64,000 bases of DNA. Source: Bacillus sp. (in: firmicutes). GTDB lineage: Bacteria > Bacillota > Bacilli > Bacillales > Bacillaceae. A program made the translations under genes and the position numbers. The DNA lies in assembly GCA_031180805.1 (NCBI GenBank), contig JAPSLL010000003.1, forward strand, positions 91,304 through 155,303, read 5' to 3'. How positions within the stretch are numbered: position 1 is the first letter of the stretch; each line of letters begins with the position of its first letter. This document shows, piece by piece, positions 42,711 to 53,563 of the stretch. Under the pieces are notes generated by a model that was not told where the DNA came from, made no database searches, and saw only the letters and a program-made list of their open reading frames with translations.

Positions 42711-45290
42711 CTATGAGCCCATATTTTCTAAATTTAAAATTAATTGGTCAGCTTTAGCTATTAAGATAGATTTCGCCTTCTCCGTTACCTCATCCTTTTT
42801 ATTCTTTTGCTCTAGCTGTCTAATGAATTTTTCTAAAAACGAATTCCCTTTAGAATAAGAACCTTTATTAATATGATGCTGAGCTTGCTTTAACGAGTTC
42901 TCAAGCTGAGACGCTAGCGAGCCTTTAATATCACCTTTTTCTACATACGAAGCTACTAAACTATTTAATGCTCCAAGTTCACTTGGCATCCAAATAGTAG
43001 GTGTCGGTACTTTTCCCCAATCCGTGTCTGAAGCGAAATAATAACTAGGATAGGACGGCTGATTGTATCCGACATTTTGCCAAGCAATACCTGTTCGATA
43101 TTGGGCATCATGCATTAACGTATATAATTTTCGATCCGTTACTTCCGTACTCAAGTAAATCCGAATTGCCTGACTATCTTCCGTTCGAACAAGCAGCTCT
43201 TCTCGCCAATCTCCAAATATATCTGCTACTAAGGATGGATTTCCCTTTGTGTAGTTATTGGTTCTCGTATTTGATGCTGTTAGAACTGTTCCTTTTTTCC
43301 AATCCTGGATAGTTGGAGTCTGGTCAATAGAGCCATTGACAATTTGTGTTGTCATATCTGCAGACCATTTAATATTCATATTTGTTCCTGGAGCATTAGT
43401 ACTAAGCCTTTTTCCATCTGCTGTCCATAGACCTACCGCCCATGTCTCCAATCCTTCCTGTTCTGGAATAACATCTCCAATCATCCCTCTACCTGTATCC
43501 TTCCCTGTATACCCACCATAAATGACCTCACCGGTTGCAGCATCTCTTAGAGAATATCCATATGGAGCATAGCTACCACCTTCATGTACCATAAAAATCT
43601 CTAATCCTGCTCTATTCGGATCGATATCAGCTACGTGTAATGCATCACCATGACCTAATCCTGCTGTTACACCTGGTGTCGCACTTTCCGGTGGCATGAC
43701 ATCACTTGAGCTATATAACAAGGAGCCATCATGATCAATTGTTGCCGATCCGTAAATAATTTCCTGCTTCCCATCACCATCAACGTCTGCAGTGCTTAGT
43801 GAATGAGCACCTTGAGTTGTAAGGGATCCATATTCCTCGCTTGTTCCCAAGCGACCGTGCGGACCATCATTAAACGGATTTGTCATAGGAGTCCAGCCAC
43901 TATCAACATCCCATTCTTCTTTAAGATGCTTTCCATCCCAGCTATAAGAAACCATTGTTGTTCTAGTATAGTACCCTCTAGAAAAGACTGCATAGGGCTT
44001 CTTCCCATCTAAATAAGCGACACCAGCTAGGAACCGGTCAACTCGATTACCAGGCTCAATTCGGGACATTGCATAATCTCCCCACATAAGCCCGTCATCA
44101 TGACGTTCATATTTATAACGAATTGTCTCCATTTCGGCTCCTGTTTCTCCATTAAAAACCGTTAAGTACTCTGGGCCATTAAGGATAAAGCCCTCAAAAT
44201 CTCTTAAATCATTGCGCGCACTTCTACTTGGAGCATATACATCAATAAAATAGTCTGCTAATTTTTTCGCATCTTCAGTAGACAATGGATAATTATATTG
44301 CTTCTCAATACCAAAGCATTCCTCAAGTGTTGCCGGCCAATTTCCATTAACAACCTCTTTTTGGGTATGCCAATTTTTGAACATGTCCACCAGATGATAA
44401 TAGTAATCTTCACTGTTCATACGATAATCATCTTCATGGCTGTACCCAGCTTGTTTATCCTCCTTGAGCATCGTAATAAATTGTTCAGACACTACCTCAC
44501 CTTTTTTGTTGTACTTAATGACTTTTGTTCCTGGTGCTGTTTTAAACATAAGTTCTGATTTTCCGTCACCATCAAAATCATATACGAGAAATTGTGTATA
44601 ATGAGCGCCTGCTCGGATATTGACTCCTAGGTCTATACGATAAAGCAATGTACCGTCCATTTTGTAGCAATCAATATACGTTTTACCTGTATATCCTTTT
44701 TGAGAGACGTCCTTTGAATTTGTCGGATCCCACTTAACAAAAAATTCGTATTGTCCGTCACCATCGACATCTCCGACACTCATGTCATTTGCTGTGTATG
44801 AATAAGCCTCCCCACTTGGCGTAACACCATCTGCAGGTTTTTTCAGCTTTAAATCAAAGTATGTATCGTCCCAAGGTGCAGTTTCAGCGCTTTGATCAAT
44901 TTCTTTGCCATTTTTAACAGCCGCTACATAATACTTTGATGTAGCAGACACACTGTCATCTATAAAGTTTGTACTATCCTTTACTGTGGCAATTTTTTTA
45001 CCATCTCGATAAACATTGAAATCAACACCTGTTAAACCTGATTCTGAATGACCTGATACTTCATTAGCTAAAAGCCTCCAGCTTAAAAATATACCTTCAG
45101 AACTAGTCGCAGCAACTAGCCCTCTATCAAGATATTCTAGTTGGATCAAACTGCGTTGTTTAGAACGTTCAGTTTCAGAAGCTTTGACTAAAGGTGCTGA
45201 AAACGGTGCAATTCCAGATAATGTGGAAGTTAACATAACCGTACTCATTAATACAGATATTCTTTTTACTATTCCTTTACCCACTTTCAT
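42711..45290 (-). CDS. Secreted rhamnogalacturonan endolyase, PL11, with C-terminal FIMAH-type domain
   Basis: Cleaves the rhamnogalacturonan-I backbone by beta-elimination outside the cell. Signal peptide of about 38 residues (LVKA cleavage). Residues about 45-760 are the eight-bladed PL11 propeller, with Ca2+ sites DVDGDGQYE, DFDGDGKSE, DVDGDGKQE and the entry QLEYLDRGLVAA. YesW-type enzymes end near residue 620; here about 95 extra residues (about 765-859) form a helical domain (LVASYVEKGDIKGSL ... HHINKGSYSKGNSFLEKF) like the FIMAH domains that anchor or extend some secreted Bacillus enzymes. Downstream neighbour of an orphan sugar-binding lipoprotein gene. Confidence 0.93.
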   Translation of the reverse strand: MKVGKGIVKRISVLMSTVMLTSTLSGIAPFSAPLVKASETERSKQRSLIQLEYLDRGLVAATSSEGIFLSWRLLANEVSGHSESGLTGVDFNVYRDGKKIATVKDSTNFIDDSVSATSKYYVAAVKNGKEIDQSAETAPWDDTYFDLKLKKPADGVTPSGEAYSYTANDMSVGDVDGDGQYEFFVKWDPTNSKDVSQKGYTGKTYIDCYKMDGTLLYRIDLGVNIRAGAHYTQFLVYDFDGDGKSELMFKTAPGTKVIKYNKKGEVVSEQFITMLKEDKQAGYSHEDDYRMNSEDYYYHLVDMFKNWHTQKEVVNGNWPATLEECFGIEKQYNYPLSTEDAKKLADYFIDVYAPSRSARNDLRDFEGFILNGPEYLTVFNGETGAEMETIRYKYERHDDGLMWGDYAMSRIEPGNRVDRFLAGVAYLDGKKPYAVFSRGYYTRTTMVSYSWDGKHLKEEWDVDSGWTPMTNPFNDGPHGRLGTSEEYGSLTTQGAHSLSTADVDGDGKQEIIYGSATIDHDGSLLYSSSDVMPPESATPGVTAGLGHGDALHVADIDPNRAGLEIFMVHEGGSYAPYGYSLRDAATGEVIYGGYTGKDTGRGMIGDVIPEQEGLETWAVGLWTADGKRLSTNAPGTNMNIKWSADMTTQIVNGSIDQTPTIQDWKKGTVLTASNTRTNNYTKGNPSLVADIFGDWREELLVRTEDSQAIRIYLSTEVTDRKLYTLMHDAQYRTGIAWQNVGYNQPSYPSYYFASDTDWGKVPTPTIWMPSELGALNSLVASYVEKGDIKGSLASQLENSLKQAQHHINKGSYSKGNSFLEKFIRQLEQKNKKDEVTEKAKSILIAKADQLILNLENMGS

Positions 45291-45527
45291 TTACCTCCCC
45301 ATTTTTCATCCCCAAATGCCGTATTTTCTAATATTGACTATTTTACTTGAGAGTCACCACCTCCAAACAATATGAAAACCCTTACATTTTGTTGTTTACT
45401 CAAAGATGAAATCTTGGTTATTTTAATAGAATTGACTAGAGAAAAACAGATAGATATCAGAGTTTAATGTTTAAAAAACAGTGAAGTTTGATTTACTATA
45501 GAGTATGTAAAGATTTAGGTTGCAAGT
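45291..45527. other. Control region of the rhamnogalacturonan lyase gene
   Basis: About 240 bases between the SBP terminator and the lyase start. A+T-rich; must hold the lyase promoter, but I cannot place one with confidence and see no cre site. Confidence 0.35.
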
Positions 45528-45568
45528 AAAAGGGGATAAAGCTCTCAAAATTAGCTTTATCCCCTTTT
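45528..45568 (-). terminator. Terminator of the orphan sugar-binding lipoprotein gene
   Basis: AAAAGGGGATAAAGCT and AGCTTTATCCCCTTTT are perfect 16-base arms around a 9-base loop. It lies 72 bases past the stop and isolates the gene from the lyase. Confidence 0.85.
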
Positions 45569-45639
45569 GCTTGAACCAATTGAACCTACTAAAGGATTTG
45601 TCAGACACTTTTGGATCAGTAGCATCTTTATTAAAATTG

Positions 45640-46938
45640 TTATTGTGCTAAAATACTTTCAGCTTGCTGTCTAAATTGTTTTGCAGCATCTTCTGGTTTC
45701 ATAACTCCATAAGCCATTTGATCAGCGAAGTTCTTTAGAAGATTTATCACTTCGCCTGCTTCAGTCGGATCTGGTCCATTATAAGGTGAACTATGTTCCC
45801 CAGCCCAAGCGACATAGTTGAATACTTGTTTTTGTGACGGAGTCAATAACGGCAATAATGCTTCTTGGACTTTCGGAGAGCCAGGAACACCGCGATCACC
45901 AAGCATTAATTTATTCGCCTCAATATCGTTCGTTAAGAAGTCAATAAATTTAGCAGCTTCAGCTTTATGCTTGGAGCTTTCAGCAACAGACCAAAACAAA
46001 CTCGGCTTTAGGAATAGGCCTTTATCTGCATTTGGTCCTGGCAAATTAGTCATTTCAAGTGGACGATTTGATGCTTCTTGGATCCCGACAAACTGATTAG
46101 ACCACTGAATAAGACCAATAGATTGTTGTTTAACAACAGGATCATCCTCTAGTCCTTTAACTTGTGCGCTTGCATCAGGTGGTTGAATCGCCTTTTCTTT
46201 CACTAAGTCAGAATACATCTTAAAGAAATCCACAAATAACTTGTCATCATCATAGCCCAATGCTGTACCCTCTTCACTATAAAGTCTTTTTCCATTCGTT
46301 CTTAAATAATAATTAAAAGATACATCTGGTGCCGTTCCTGGTCCATTTTCAAAATAAAGTCCTTCTTTAGCTGCCTTTTTAGCCATGTCGATATAATCAT
46401 CCCATGTCCAATTATCAGGAATTTTGTCTTCGCCAATTTTTTTTAGCAATGCAGGATCATATTGATAACTAAGAGCATTTACCCCACCGTTAAGTCCATA
46501 ATATTTATCACCAATTTTTCCACCATCGAGAAAGTCCTGGCTGAGATCTTCGGTATTAATTTCTTTACCTAAGAATGGTTTTAAATCAGCTAGTTGATTG
46601 TTATTTGCATACTGTGTAATATAAGAAAGGTCCATTTGAATAATATCAGGAAGCTTATTCGCTGTTGCTTGAGGAGCCATCTTCTTCCAATAATCATCCC
46701 AGCTTGCATATTCAGGTTGGATTTTCACGTTAGGATGCTGTTTTTCATACATTTCAATAATTTTTAGTGTATAATCATGTCTTGGATCTGATCCCCACCA
46801 TGCCATACGAAGTGTAATTTTTTCATCTTTACTAGCCCCTGAATCCGAATTTGACTCACTAGACGTACTATTACTATTACAAGCTGCTAACGAAAACACT
46901 ATGATTGCAGATAAAACTAACAGTAACCACTTTTTTAT
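45640..46938 (-). CDS. Sugar ABC transporter binding lipoprotein (YesO-like), apparent ATA start
   Basis: SBP_bac_1 protein of about 432 residues: AWWGSDPRHDYTLKIIEMYE, DIIQMDLSYITQYA, GLNGGVNALSYQYDPALLKK, then the C-terminal LLKNFADQMAYGVMKPEDA. YesO-type proteins bind rhamnogalacturonan oligosaccharides. The frame begins with IKKWLLLVLSAIIVF-SLAAC, a full lipoprotein signal, whose first codon is ATA at 46938, 6 bases after GGGGGAG. The first GTG (46899) would cut the signal in half. So either ATA is used or the normal ATG has mutated. No permease genes are adjacent. Confidence 0.82.
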   Translation of the reverse strand: MKKWLLLVLSAIIVFSLAACNSNSTSSESNSDSGASKDEKITLRMAWWGSDPRHDYTLKIIEMYEKQHPNVKIQPEYASWDDYWKKMAPQATANKLPDIIQMDLSYITQYANNNQLADLKPFLGKEINTEDLSQDFLDGGKIGDKYYGLNGGVNALSYQYDPALLKKIGEDKIPDNWTWDDYIDMAKKAAKEGLYFENGPGTAPDVSFNYYLRTNGKRLYSEEGTALGYDDDKLFVDFFKMYSDLVKEKAIQPPDASAQVKGLEDDPVVKQQSIGLIQWSNQFVGIQEASNRPLEMTNLPGPNADKGLFLKPSLFWSVAESSKHKAEAAKFIDFLTNDIEANKLMLGDRGVPGSPKVQEALLPLLTPSQKQVFNYVAWAGEHSSPYNGPDPTEAGEVINLLKNFADQMAYGVMKPEDAAKQFRQQAESILAQ

Positions 46939-47510
46939 TTCTAACTCCCCCTTGTTCTTTTTTAATCCCCTTACATTTAATTTAGATTTATCACCTCCTC
47001 TAAAAAGCTTTAAAACCTATTGATTTTCTTTATGTTCATAATCCCTTATATTTACCTCTACTATTTTAAGCGCTTTCATAATATTTTTTATAAAATGAGA
47101 CACAACTTTCTCTTATTGAATAATTCAGCACATCATTTTCCTTGTCTTTCTTATAGTTAATTTAATTTATTCAAGAGTTGAAAATATCATGCGTAACACC
47201 AAATTTCTTAACTATGTTTGCAAAATAAAAATCCCAAGTAGTAACCCAGCTTTATAGCTTGATTGTTGATTTTTGATATGACTTTTAAACTATTGATGTA
47301 TATGAAATATTGTAAATGTAATGTTTATTTGAATTATAAATTATTGAAGGTTCGATGCTCAGAGACAGGGAACATATAGTGTAGGTTAATGTAGATGATT
47401 TTTTATCTTAAGTAGATGTGAAAATTAATGAAAATGCGCAAATTTATATGCTATACTGCAGCAACAATGAGAAAAGAATATATTAAATTGGAAATGCACC
47501 ACTTTGATTC
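46939..47510. other. Gene-free region upstream of the sugar-binding protein
   Basis: About 570 bases, A+T-rich. It contains a cre-like site (47065-47078) and then nothing I can assign. A 33-codon plus-strand frame from 47467 has no ribosome binding site. Confidence 0.4.
47065..47078 (-). promoter_or_regulatory. cre-like site upstream of the sugar-binding protein
   Basis: Minus strand TGAAAGCGCTTAAA: the TGAAAGCGCT part fits the cre consensus, the last three bases do not. It is about 130 bases from the ATA start. Confidence 0.45.
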
Positions 47511-47513
47511 TAA

Positions 47514-47548
47514 CAAAGAAAAAGAGGCTAATATCAATATATGCCTCC
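47514..47548 (-). terminator. Terminator of the esterase gene
   Basis: GAGGC and GCCTC pair around a 14-base loop that is itself partly self-complementary; the minus strand continues TTTTTCTTT. About 42 bases past the stop. Confidence 0.65.
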
Positions 47549-47589
47549 TATTACATCCTCATCTTTAAATCATATATTTCAACTCTTTT

Positions 47590-48387
47590 CTAATTAAAAC
47601 CAAATCCTTGTTTACTTAGCCATGCTTGACATAAATCTGTCCATTTATTAACGATTGGATCTTCCTCAGCAAGACCTAAGCCATGACGTCCGCTCGGGAA
47701 AATATGCATTTCAAATGATACCTTTTGTTTACTTAATGCTTGTGCGAACATAAGGCTGTTCTCAACAGGAACTGCTGCATCATCAGCTGTATGCCAAAGA
47801 AAAATTGGCGGTGTAGCTTCAGAAACATTTCTTTCACTTGATAATAAAAGTCGCTGATCTGTACTAGCATTTTCTCCTAATAAGTTAATGATTGACCCTT
47901 CATGATACGATTCCATAAAAGAAATAACCGGATAGCAAAGAACCGCAAAATCCGGCTTGCTGCTTTCCTTTTCAATCAAATCACTTGCACTTTTGTTACC
48001 GCTATCAAATTGAGTAGCTGCTGTTGAGACAAGGTGACCCCCTGCAGAAAAGCCAAGTAATCCAATTTTTTGTTTATCAAGATTCCATTTCTCTGCATGA
48101 TAGCGCACATATCTGATTGCGCGCTGCAGGTCATGTAGTGGAACAGGATGTTTATAAGGCGCAACTCGATAATTTAGAACAAACGCAGATATACCGAGAC
48201 GATTCAACCATTTTGCAACAGGCTCTCCTTCATGATCAGCCCGTCTCGCATATCCTCCTCCTGGACAAACAATAATTGCGCCATGTTTTCCTTGCTTCTC
48301 CAATAAATAAGCTGTAATAATTGGTTCCTCTTCCCCATTTTCCCCTTGATTATAAGGCACGTTATCCTGCCATAATTTATGGATCAA
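47590..48387 (-). CDS. Alpha/beta hydrolase, acetyl-xylan/pectin esterase-like
   Basis: 265 residues, esterase_lipase (BD-FAE/Axe) class. Oxyanion motif CPGGGYARRADHEGE near 40-55, nucleophile in GFSAGG (Ser near 116), Asp in HTADDAAVP near 200 and His in GRHGLGL near 232. No signal peptide. TTG start with GGGGGG 6 bases upstream. Located in a pectin-related region, so it may deacetylate imported oligosaccharides; the substrate is not proven. Confidence 0.87.
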   Translation of the reverse strand: MIHKLWQDNVPYNQGENGEEEPIITAYLLEKQGKHGAIIVCPGGGYARRADHEGEPVAKWLNRLGISAFVLNYRVAPYKHPVPLHDLQRAIRYVRYHAEKWNLDKQKIGLLGFSAGGHLVSTAATQFDSGNKSASDLIEKESSKPDFAVLCYPVISFMESYHEGSIINLLGENASTDQRLLLSSERNVSEATPPIFLWHTADDAAVPVENSLMFAQALSKQKVSFEMHIFPSGRHGLGLAEEDPIVNKWTDLCQAWLSKQGFGFN

Positions 48388-48539
48388 ATGAAGCCCCCCT
48401 TAACAAGTTTACTTTTCATAGAAAAATCCTTTTACTCTATAATTCTATTTATTTCAGATTTCCCCTCTTTCTTTTCGTTATCTGCCTTAACAATTAATCC
48501 GAGTTACCTTCAGTACAACAGAATTTGTCTTCAAAGCAG

Positions 48540-48950
48540 CTATTTACTAATGACAATTGACAGTTTATAGTTTACATATTTATTTAGCCCTTTTAAAAAT
48601 TCATCCAATTGTTCATTTGAAGGAAATTTACACTCAAGAAGGTAACAGCTATCTCCGCCAATTTTATAATTATTTATTACATACTTCTGATGCTCTTTTA
48701 AATATGTATAATATGGATCATGGACTGCACTTTTTGTATAAATATGAATAAATGCATGAATATTAAGGCCAAGTTTTATATGATTGACCTTAATTGTATA
48801 CCCCTCAATGATTCCGTTATCTTCTAATTTTGCTACACGAGCTGAAGTCGCTTGTCCTGTTAAATGGACTTTTTCACCCAATTCTTTCATTTTAATACGA
48901 CTGTTCTTTGATAGCTCTTCGATAATTCGTAAATCAGTGTGATCTAACAT
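48540..48950 (-). CDS. Lrp/AsnC family regulator
   Basis: 136 residues. N-terminal wHTH (ELGEKVHLTGQATSARVAKLE) and a short AsnC-type ligand domain ending at VNYKLSIVISK. Somewhat shorter than the usual 140-165. AAGGAG precedes ATG by 6 bases. Divergent from the MBL-fold gene, which it may control. Confidence 0.88.
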   Translation of the reverse strand: MLDHTDLRIIEELSKNSRIKMKELGEKVHLTGQATSARVAKLEDNGIIEGYTIKVNHIKLGLNIHAFIHIYTKSAVHDPYYTYLKEHQKYVINNYKIGGDSCYLLECKFPSNEQLDEFLKGLNKYVNYKLSIVISK

Positions 48951-49060
48951 GATAAACTCCTTTCATTAATCAAGTTAAATGCCAAAAAGACTTGATTTGA
49001 TCTATGTATCTCGTAATTGGTCCTAGTATAAACTATACGTAGTTCAAAGAAAAGGAGTAC

Positions 49061-49828
49061 ATGAAAATGAAAATACAACTTATTCGAAATGCAACACTTG
49101 TTGTCCAATATGCAAATAAAAAGTTTTTAATTGATCCATTTTTAGCTGACAAGGGGGCATATCCGGCGTTTCCTAATTCAATAAGACAGGGGCAGAGGAA
49201 TCCTTTGGTTCAATTACCAATACCAATTAACAAGATTATTCATCAGGTAGATGCTGTCATTGTTACTCATCTGCATTTAGATCACTGGGATGAAGTTGCT
49301 AAGGAGGTGCTTCCAAAGGATATCAAAATGTTCATCCAAAATGATGATGATGCTAAAGAAGTACAGAACGCTGGTTTTCAGAATGTAGAGGTTCTAGAAG
49401 AAAATACTGTTTTCGAAGGAATTCATTTAACGAAAACAAAGGGTGAGCATGGTAGAGGAGACATCTTAAAATTAGCTGGTCTCGTGTGTGGTATTGTCTT
49501 TCGTCATCAAAGCGAAAAAACGCTATACGTTGCTGGAGATACTGTTTGGTATGATGGCGTTCAGGATGTGATTGAAACACATCATCCAGATATAATTGTA
49601 GTTAATGGTGGAGATAATCAATTCCTCGAAGGAGGATCACTAGTAATGGACAAAGATGATATTTATGAAGTGTGTAAAGCTGCACCTCATGCAAAAATTA
49701 TTTCTGTTCATATGGAAGCTGTTAATCATTGGACATTATCAAGAAATGAATTAAAAAACTTTATAAAAGAAAAAGGGATCTCTTCAAATGTGTTAGTGCC
49801 TGATGACGGAGACTCTTATATTTTTTAA
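49061..49828 (+). CDS. MBL-fold metallo-hydrolase (UlaG-like)
   Basis: 255 residues. Metal ligands HLHLDHWD near 70-77, His in GEHGRG, Asp in AGDTVWYDG and His in SVHMEAVNHW. UlaG-like members hydrolyse lactones; others are unknown. A run of codons MKMK gives two in-frame ATGs; AAAGGAG favours the first or second. Divergent from an Lrp regulator. Confidence 0.87.
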   Translation: MKMKIQLIRNATLVVQYANKKFLIDPFLADKGAYPAFPNSIRQGQRNPLVQLPIPINKIIHQVDAVIVTHLHLDHWDEVAKEVLPKDIKMFIQNDDDAKEVQNAGFQNVEVLEENTVFEGIHLTKTKGEHGRGDILKLAGLVCGIVFRHQSEKTLYVAGDTVWYDGVQDVIETHHPDIIVVNGGDNQFLEGGSLVMDKDDIYEVCKAAPHAKIISVHMEAVNHWTLSRNELKNFIKEKGISSNVLVPDDGDSYIF

Positions 49829-49887
49829 TGAAGAAATCGATAGAAAGTTAGCTTCCTAACTTAGCTAGCTTCTTATTTTATCTAACT

Positions 49888-49935
49888 AGAAGTGCCTCAC
49901 AAAATATAGTATGGCACTTCTAGTTTTATTTTACC
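49888..49935. terminator. Bidirectional terminator between the MBL and GH1 genes
   Basis: AGAAGTGCC and GGCACTTCT pair around a 16-base loop; the plus strand continues AGTTTTATTTT. It lies between two converging genes. Confidence 0.75.
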
Positions 49936-49942
49936 TTTTCAC

Positions 49943-51412
<1,470 letters not shown>

Positions 51413-51479
51413 TCAAAAAGTTTGGCTATTTTTGTATACTTTGAACTTTTTCAATATCCCACTCATAAACAGTGTTGAA

Positions 51480-51625
51480 TATCATTGCAAATGCGAAAGC
51501 GGACGAGTTCATTAGCCTCTTTATTCTTTACTGTGCTCGCTATAAAGGTACATTCAGGTACCTTTGACGCTTGTTTCCCTCACAAGAGTCTCTTTGCTTG
51601 CACCCCAATCAACCTCTGCTTAAAT
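51480..51625 (+). repeat. Degenerate Bacillus dispersed intergenic repeat (copy 3)
   Basis: AGAGTCTCTTTGCTTGCACC and CCAATCAACC mark the right end of the repeat; the left half is diverged. Lies between the RpiR and bgl genes, with the RpiR terminator just beyond. Confidence 0.45.
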
Positions 51626-51674
51626 TAAGGGAAAAGCTTTAATATAAGTTCATCATACTACTGGAAAACAATAA

Positions 51675-51699
51675 AAACTGGTCTCTTTTAGACCAGTTT
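51675..51699 (-). terminator. Terminator of the RpiR gene
   Basis: AAACTGGTCT and AGACCAGTTT are perfect arms around a 5-base loop, 5 bases past the stop; T-rich sequence follows on the minus strand. Confidence 0.75.
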
Positions 51700-51704
51700 G
51701 ACGG

Positions 51705-52466
51705 CTAGTTAGGACTATGTTCATGCTGAAAACGATATGTCAATACATCAAATATCCGTAAAAGCGTATAGCTGCTAACACTGCTATTTTCAACTTTTCC
51801 GCATTGTAATATTTCATCAAATATTCCCAATTCTCGAGGTTTATGTGAAAAAGTTATTAGCAATTTATGTCCTTTAGCTTTTTTTATTTTTTCCACGATT
51901 GGAGAATTTTTCGAAACGAGGTTTCCTTGAATCGAAATGGTGATAATCATATCTTCATCAGAAATTTTAGCTAACGTATCAATTTGTTTAAATAAATTTG
52001 TTCCACATTCACAAAGCTTTCCTAAAAGAAATAACTTCTTTTGCAGCTCCACCGCCTGAACCTGATGTTTTTCAAAGCCTAATATAACGATTCTTCTCGA
52101 TTGCTTTAGTTGATTGACAATCCTATCAATTTGTTCTATAGGTATTTTCTCAATTAGCTCAATATTTTCATTTAATTGTTTCAAAAAAGTATTTGTATGT
52201 AACTCTGAATCATGACTTTCATGTATGGCCATTTCATTTGAAAAGGCAATGCTGTTTCGCAAGGAGGAAAAATTTTTAAACCCGATTCTCTTGCAAAAGC
52301 GGTTAATCGTAGATGGAGATACATGACATGCCTCAGCAACGCTATCTAATGAAAAACTCTCTAACTTATCGATATGTTTTAAAAAGCTTTTAGCTAAATC
52401 ATAATTAATATCCTTATTTAGGGAATTATTTAAATATGCTAAAAGTGTATATATCAGTTGATCCAA
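51705..52466 (-). CDS. RpiR/MurR family regulator
   Basis: About 253 residues. N-terminal HTH_6 (SLDSVAEACHVSPSTINRFCKR) and C-terminal SIS sugar-phosphate domain (about 110-235). TTG at 52466 is about 5 bases after GAGGTGGGG; an ATG ten codons earlier lacks a ribosome binding site. Upstream of the 6-phospho-beta-glucosidase gene, so it likely senses a sugar phosphate and controls it. Confidence 0.85.
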   Translation of the reverse strand: MDQLIYTLLAYLNNSLNKDINYDLAKSFLKHIDKLESFSLDSVAEACHVSPSTINRFCKRIGFKNFSSLRNSIAFSNEMAIHESHDSELHTNTFLKQLNENIELIEKIPIEQIDRIVNQLKQSRRIVILGFEKHQVQAVELQKKLFLLGKLCECGTNLFKQIDTLAKISDEDMIITISIQGNLVSKNSPIVEKIKKAKGHKLLITFSHKPRELGIFDEILQCGKVENSSVSSYTLLRIFDVLTYRFQHEHSPN

Positions 52467-52604
52467 TTTCCCCACCTCTAATGAATGATTAATCATCACT
52501 GAATACCAAAATTTATACTATTATTTACTAGCATTACTGTATTGAATATATAAAATCTTATAAAAAATTGTAGACAATAACTCTTTGTTTGATTTGTTAA
52601 ACTT

Positions 52605-52740
52605 TGTTGTTGATTTCAGCACGAGGCATTCGTTTTCCGCGGGAGCTTCGGGAGCCTCCTTGTAGCTGCTTTGACATTTGGGTCCCCTTTTACAAGCTAC
52701 TCAAAGCAGGAGTCTCATGGTTCACTTTACTCAACAATAA
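52605..52740 (+). repeat. Degenerate Bacillus dispersed intergenic repeat (copy 4)
   Basis: Starts GTTGATTTCAGCACGAGGC and contains TTTTCCGCGGGAGC, GGGAGCCTCCTTG, CAGGAGTCTC and CTCAACAA in the order of the Bacillus repeat. Best preserved copy in the window. Confidence 0.65.
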
Positions 52741-52894
52741 TCTTTAATATAGCCTTTATTTAAAAGCTAAATCCAAAAAATAAAGATAATTCTAGGTTTC
52801 ATTCACTATCTACCTATAAAAATTATCATACATATAAAGTAACTACTAGGTTTAATTTGAAGATAATAACTCATAATAAATATGAGCATTACCC

Positions 52895-52921
52895 TTGACA
52901 AAATATTAATGTTCATATAAT
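52895..52921 (+). promoter_or_regulatory. ahpC promoter
   Basis: TTGACA (52895-52900), a 15-base spacer and TATAAT (52916-52921). A slightly shifted -10 with 17-base spacing is also possible. Confidence 0.6.
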
Positions 52922-52934
52922 AATAAATATTGAA

Positions 52935-52949
52935 TTAGAATTATTATTA
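52935..52949 (+). promoter_or_regulatory. PerR-like box upstream of ahpC
   Basis: TTAGAATTATTATTA matches 13 of 15 positions of the B. subtilis Per box TTATAATNATTATAA. Just downstream of the predicted start site, 39 bases before ahpC. Confidence 0.55.
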
Positions 52950-52987
52950 TCAAATACTAAAATTTATTATATCAGGAGGAAGATATT

Positions 52988-53551
52988 ATGTCTTTAATTG
53001 GAAAAGAAGTATTACCATTCACAGCACAAGCATTTCACAACGGTGAGTTCATCGAGGTAACTGAGGAAAACTTCAAAGGTAAATGGAGCGTTGTTTGCTT
53101 CTACCCAGCTGACTTTACATTTGTTTGCCCTACTGAACTTGAAGATTTACAAAACGAATATGCAACTTTGAAAGAACTTGGAGTTGAAGTATATTCAGTA
53201 TCAACCGATACACACTTTACACATAAAGCATGGCATGACCATTCAGAAGCAATTGGCAAAATCGAGTACATAATGATCGGTGACCCTTCTCAAAGAATTT
53301 CTCGTAACTTTGATGTTCTTAACGAAGAAGAAGGATTAGCAGACCGTGGTACTTTCATCATCGACCCAGATGGTATCATTCAAACTGTTGAAATTAATGC
53401 AGGTGGAATCGGCCGTGACGCAAGCACACTTGTAAACAAAATTAAAGCAGCACAATATGTTCGTAACAATCCAGGTGAAGTTTGCCCAGCTAAATGGCAA
53501 GAAGGTTCTGAAACACTTAAGCCAAGCCTTGATTTAGTAGGTAAAATTTAA
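52988..53551 (+). CDS. ahpC: Alkyl hydroperoxide reductase subunit C (peroxiredoxin)
   Basis: Typical two-Cys peroxiredoxin of 187 residues that reduces hydrogen peroxide and organic hydroperoxides. Peroxidatic Cys47 in FTFVCPTE and resolving Cys166 in GEVCPAKW, as in B. subtilis AhpC. GGAGG precedes ATG. Operon with ahpF after 12 bases. Expected regulator is PerR. Confidence 0.97.
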   Translation: MSLIGKEVLPFTAQAFHNGEFIEVTEENFKGKWSVVCFYPADFTFVCPTELEDLQNEYATLKELGVEVYSVSTDTHFTHKAWHDHSEAIGKIEYIMIGDPSQRISRNFDVLNEEEGLADRGTFIIDPDGIIQTVEINAGGIGRDASTLVNKIKAAQYVRNNPGEVCPAKWQEGSETLKPSLDLVGKI

Positions 53552-53563
53552 GGAGTGCAATCA

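Noticed and set aside
47467..47568. 33-codon plus-strand frame MRKEYIKLEMHH...
   Set aside because: No ribosome binding site, overlaps the esterase terminator, no similarity to anything I know.
49353..49580. 75-codon antisense frame in the MBL gene
   Set aside because: Shadow of a clear gene with all metal ligands; the antisense product shows no family traits.
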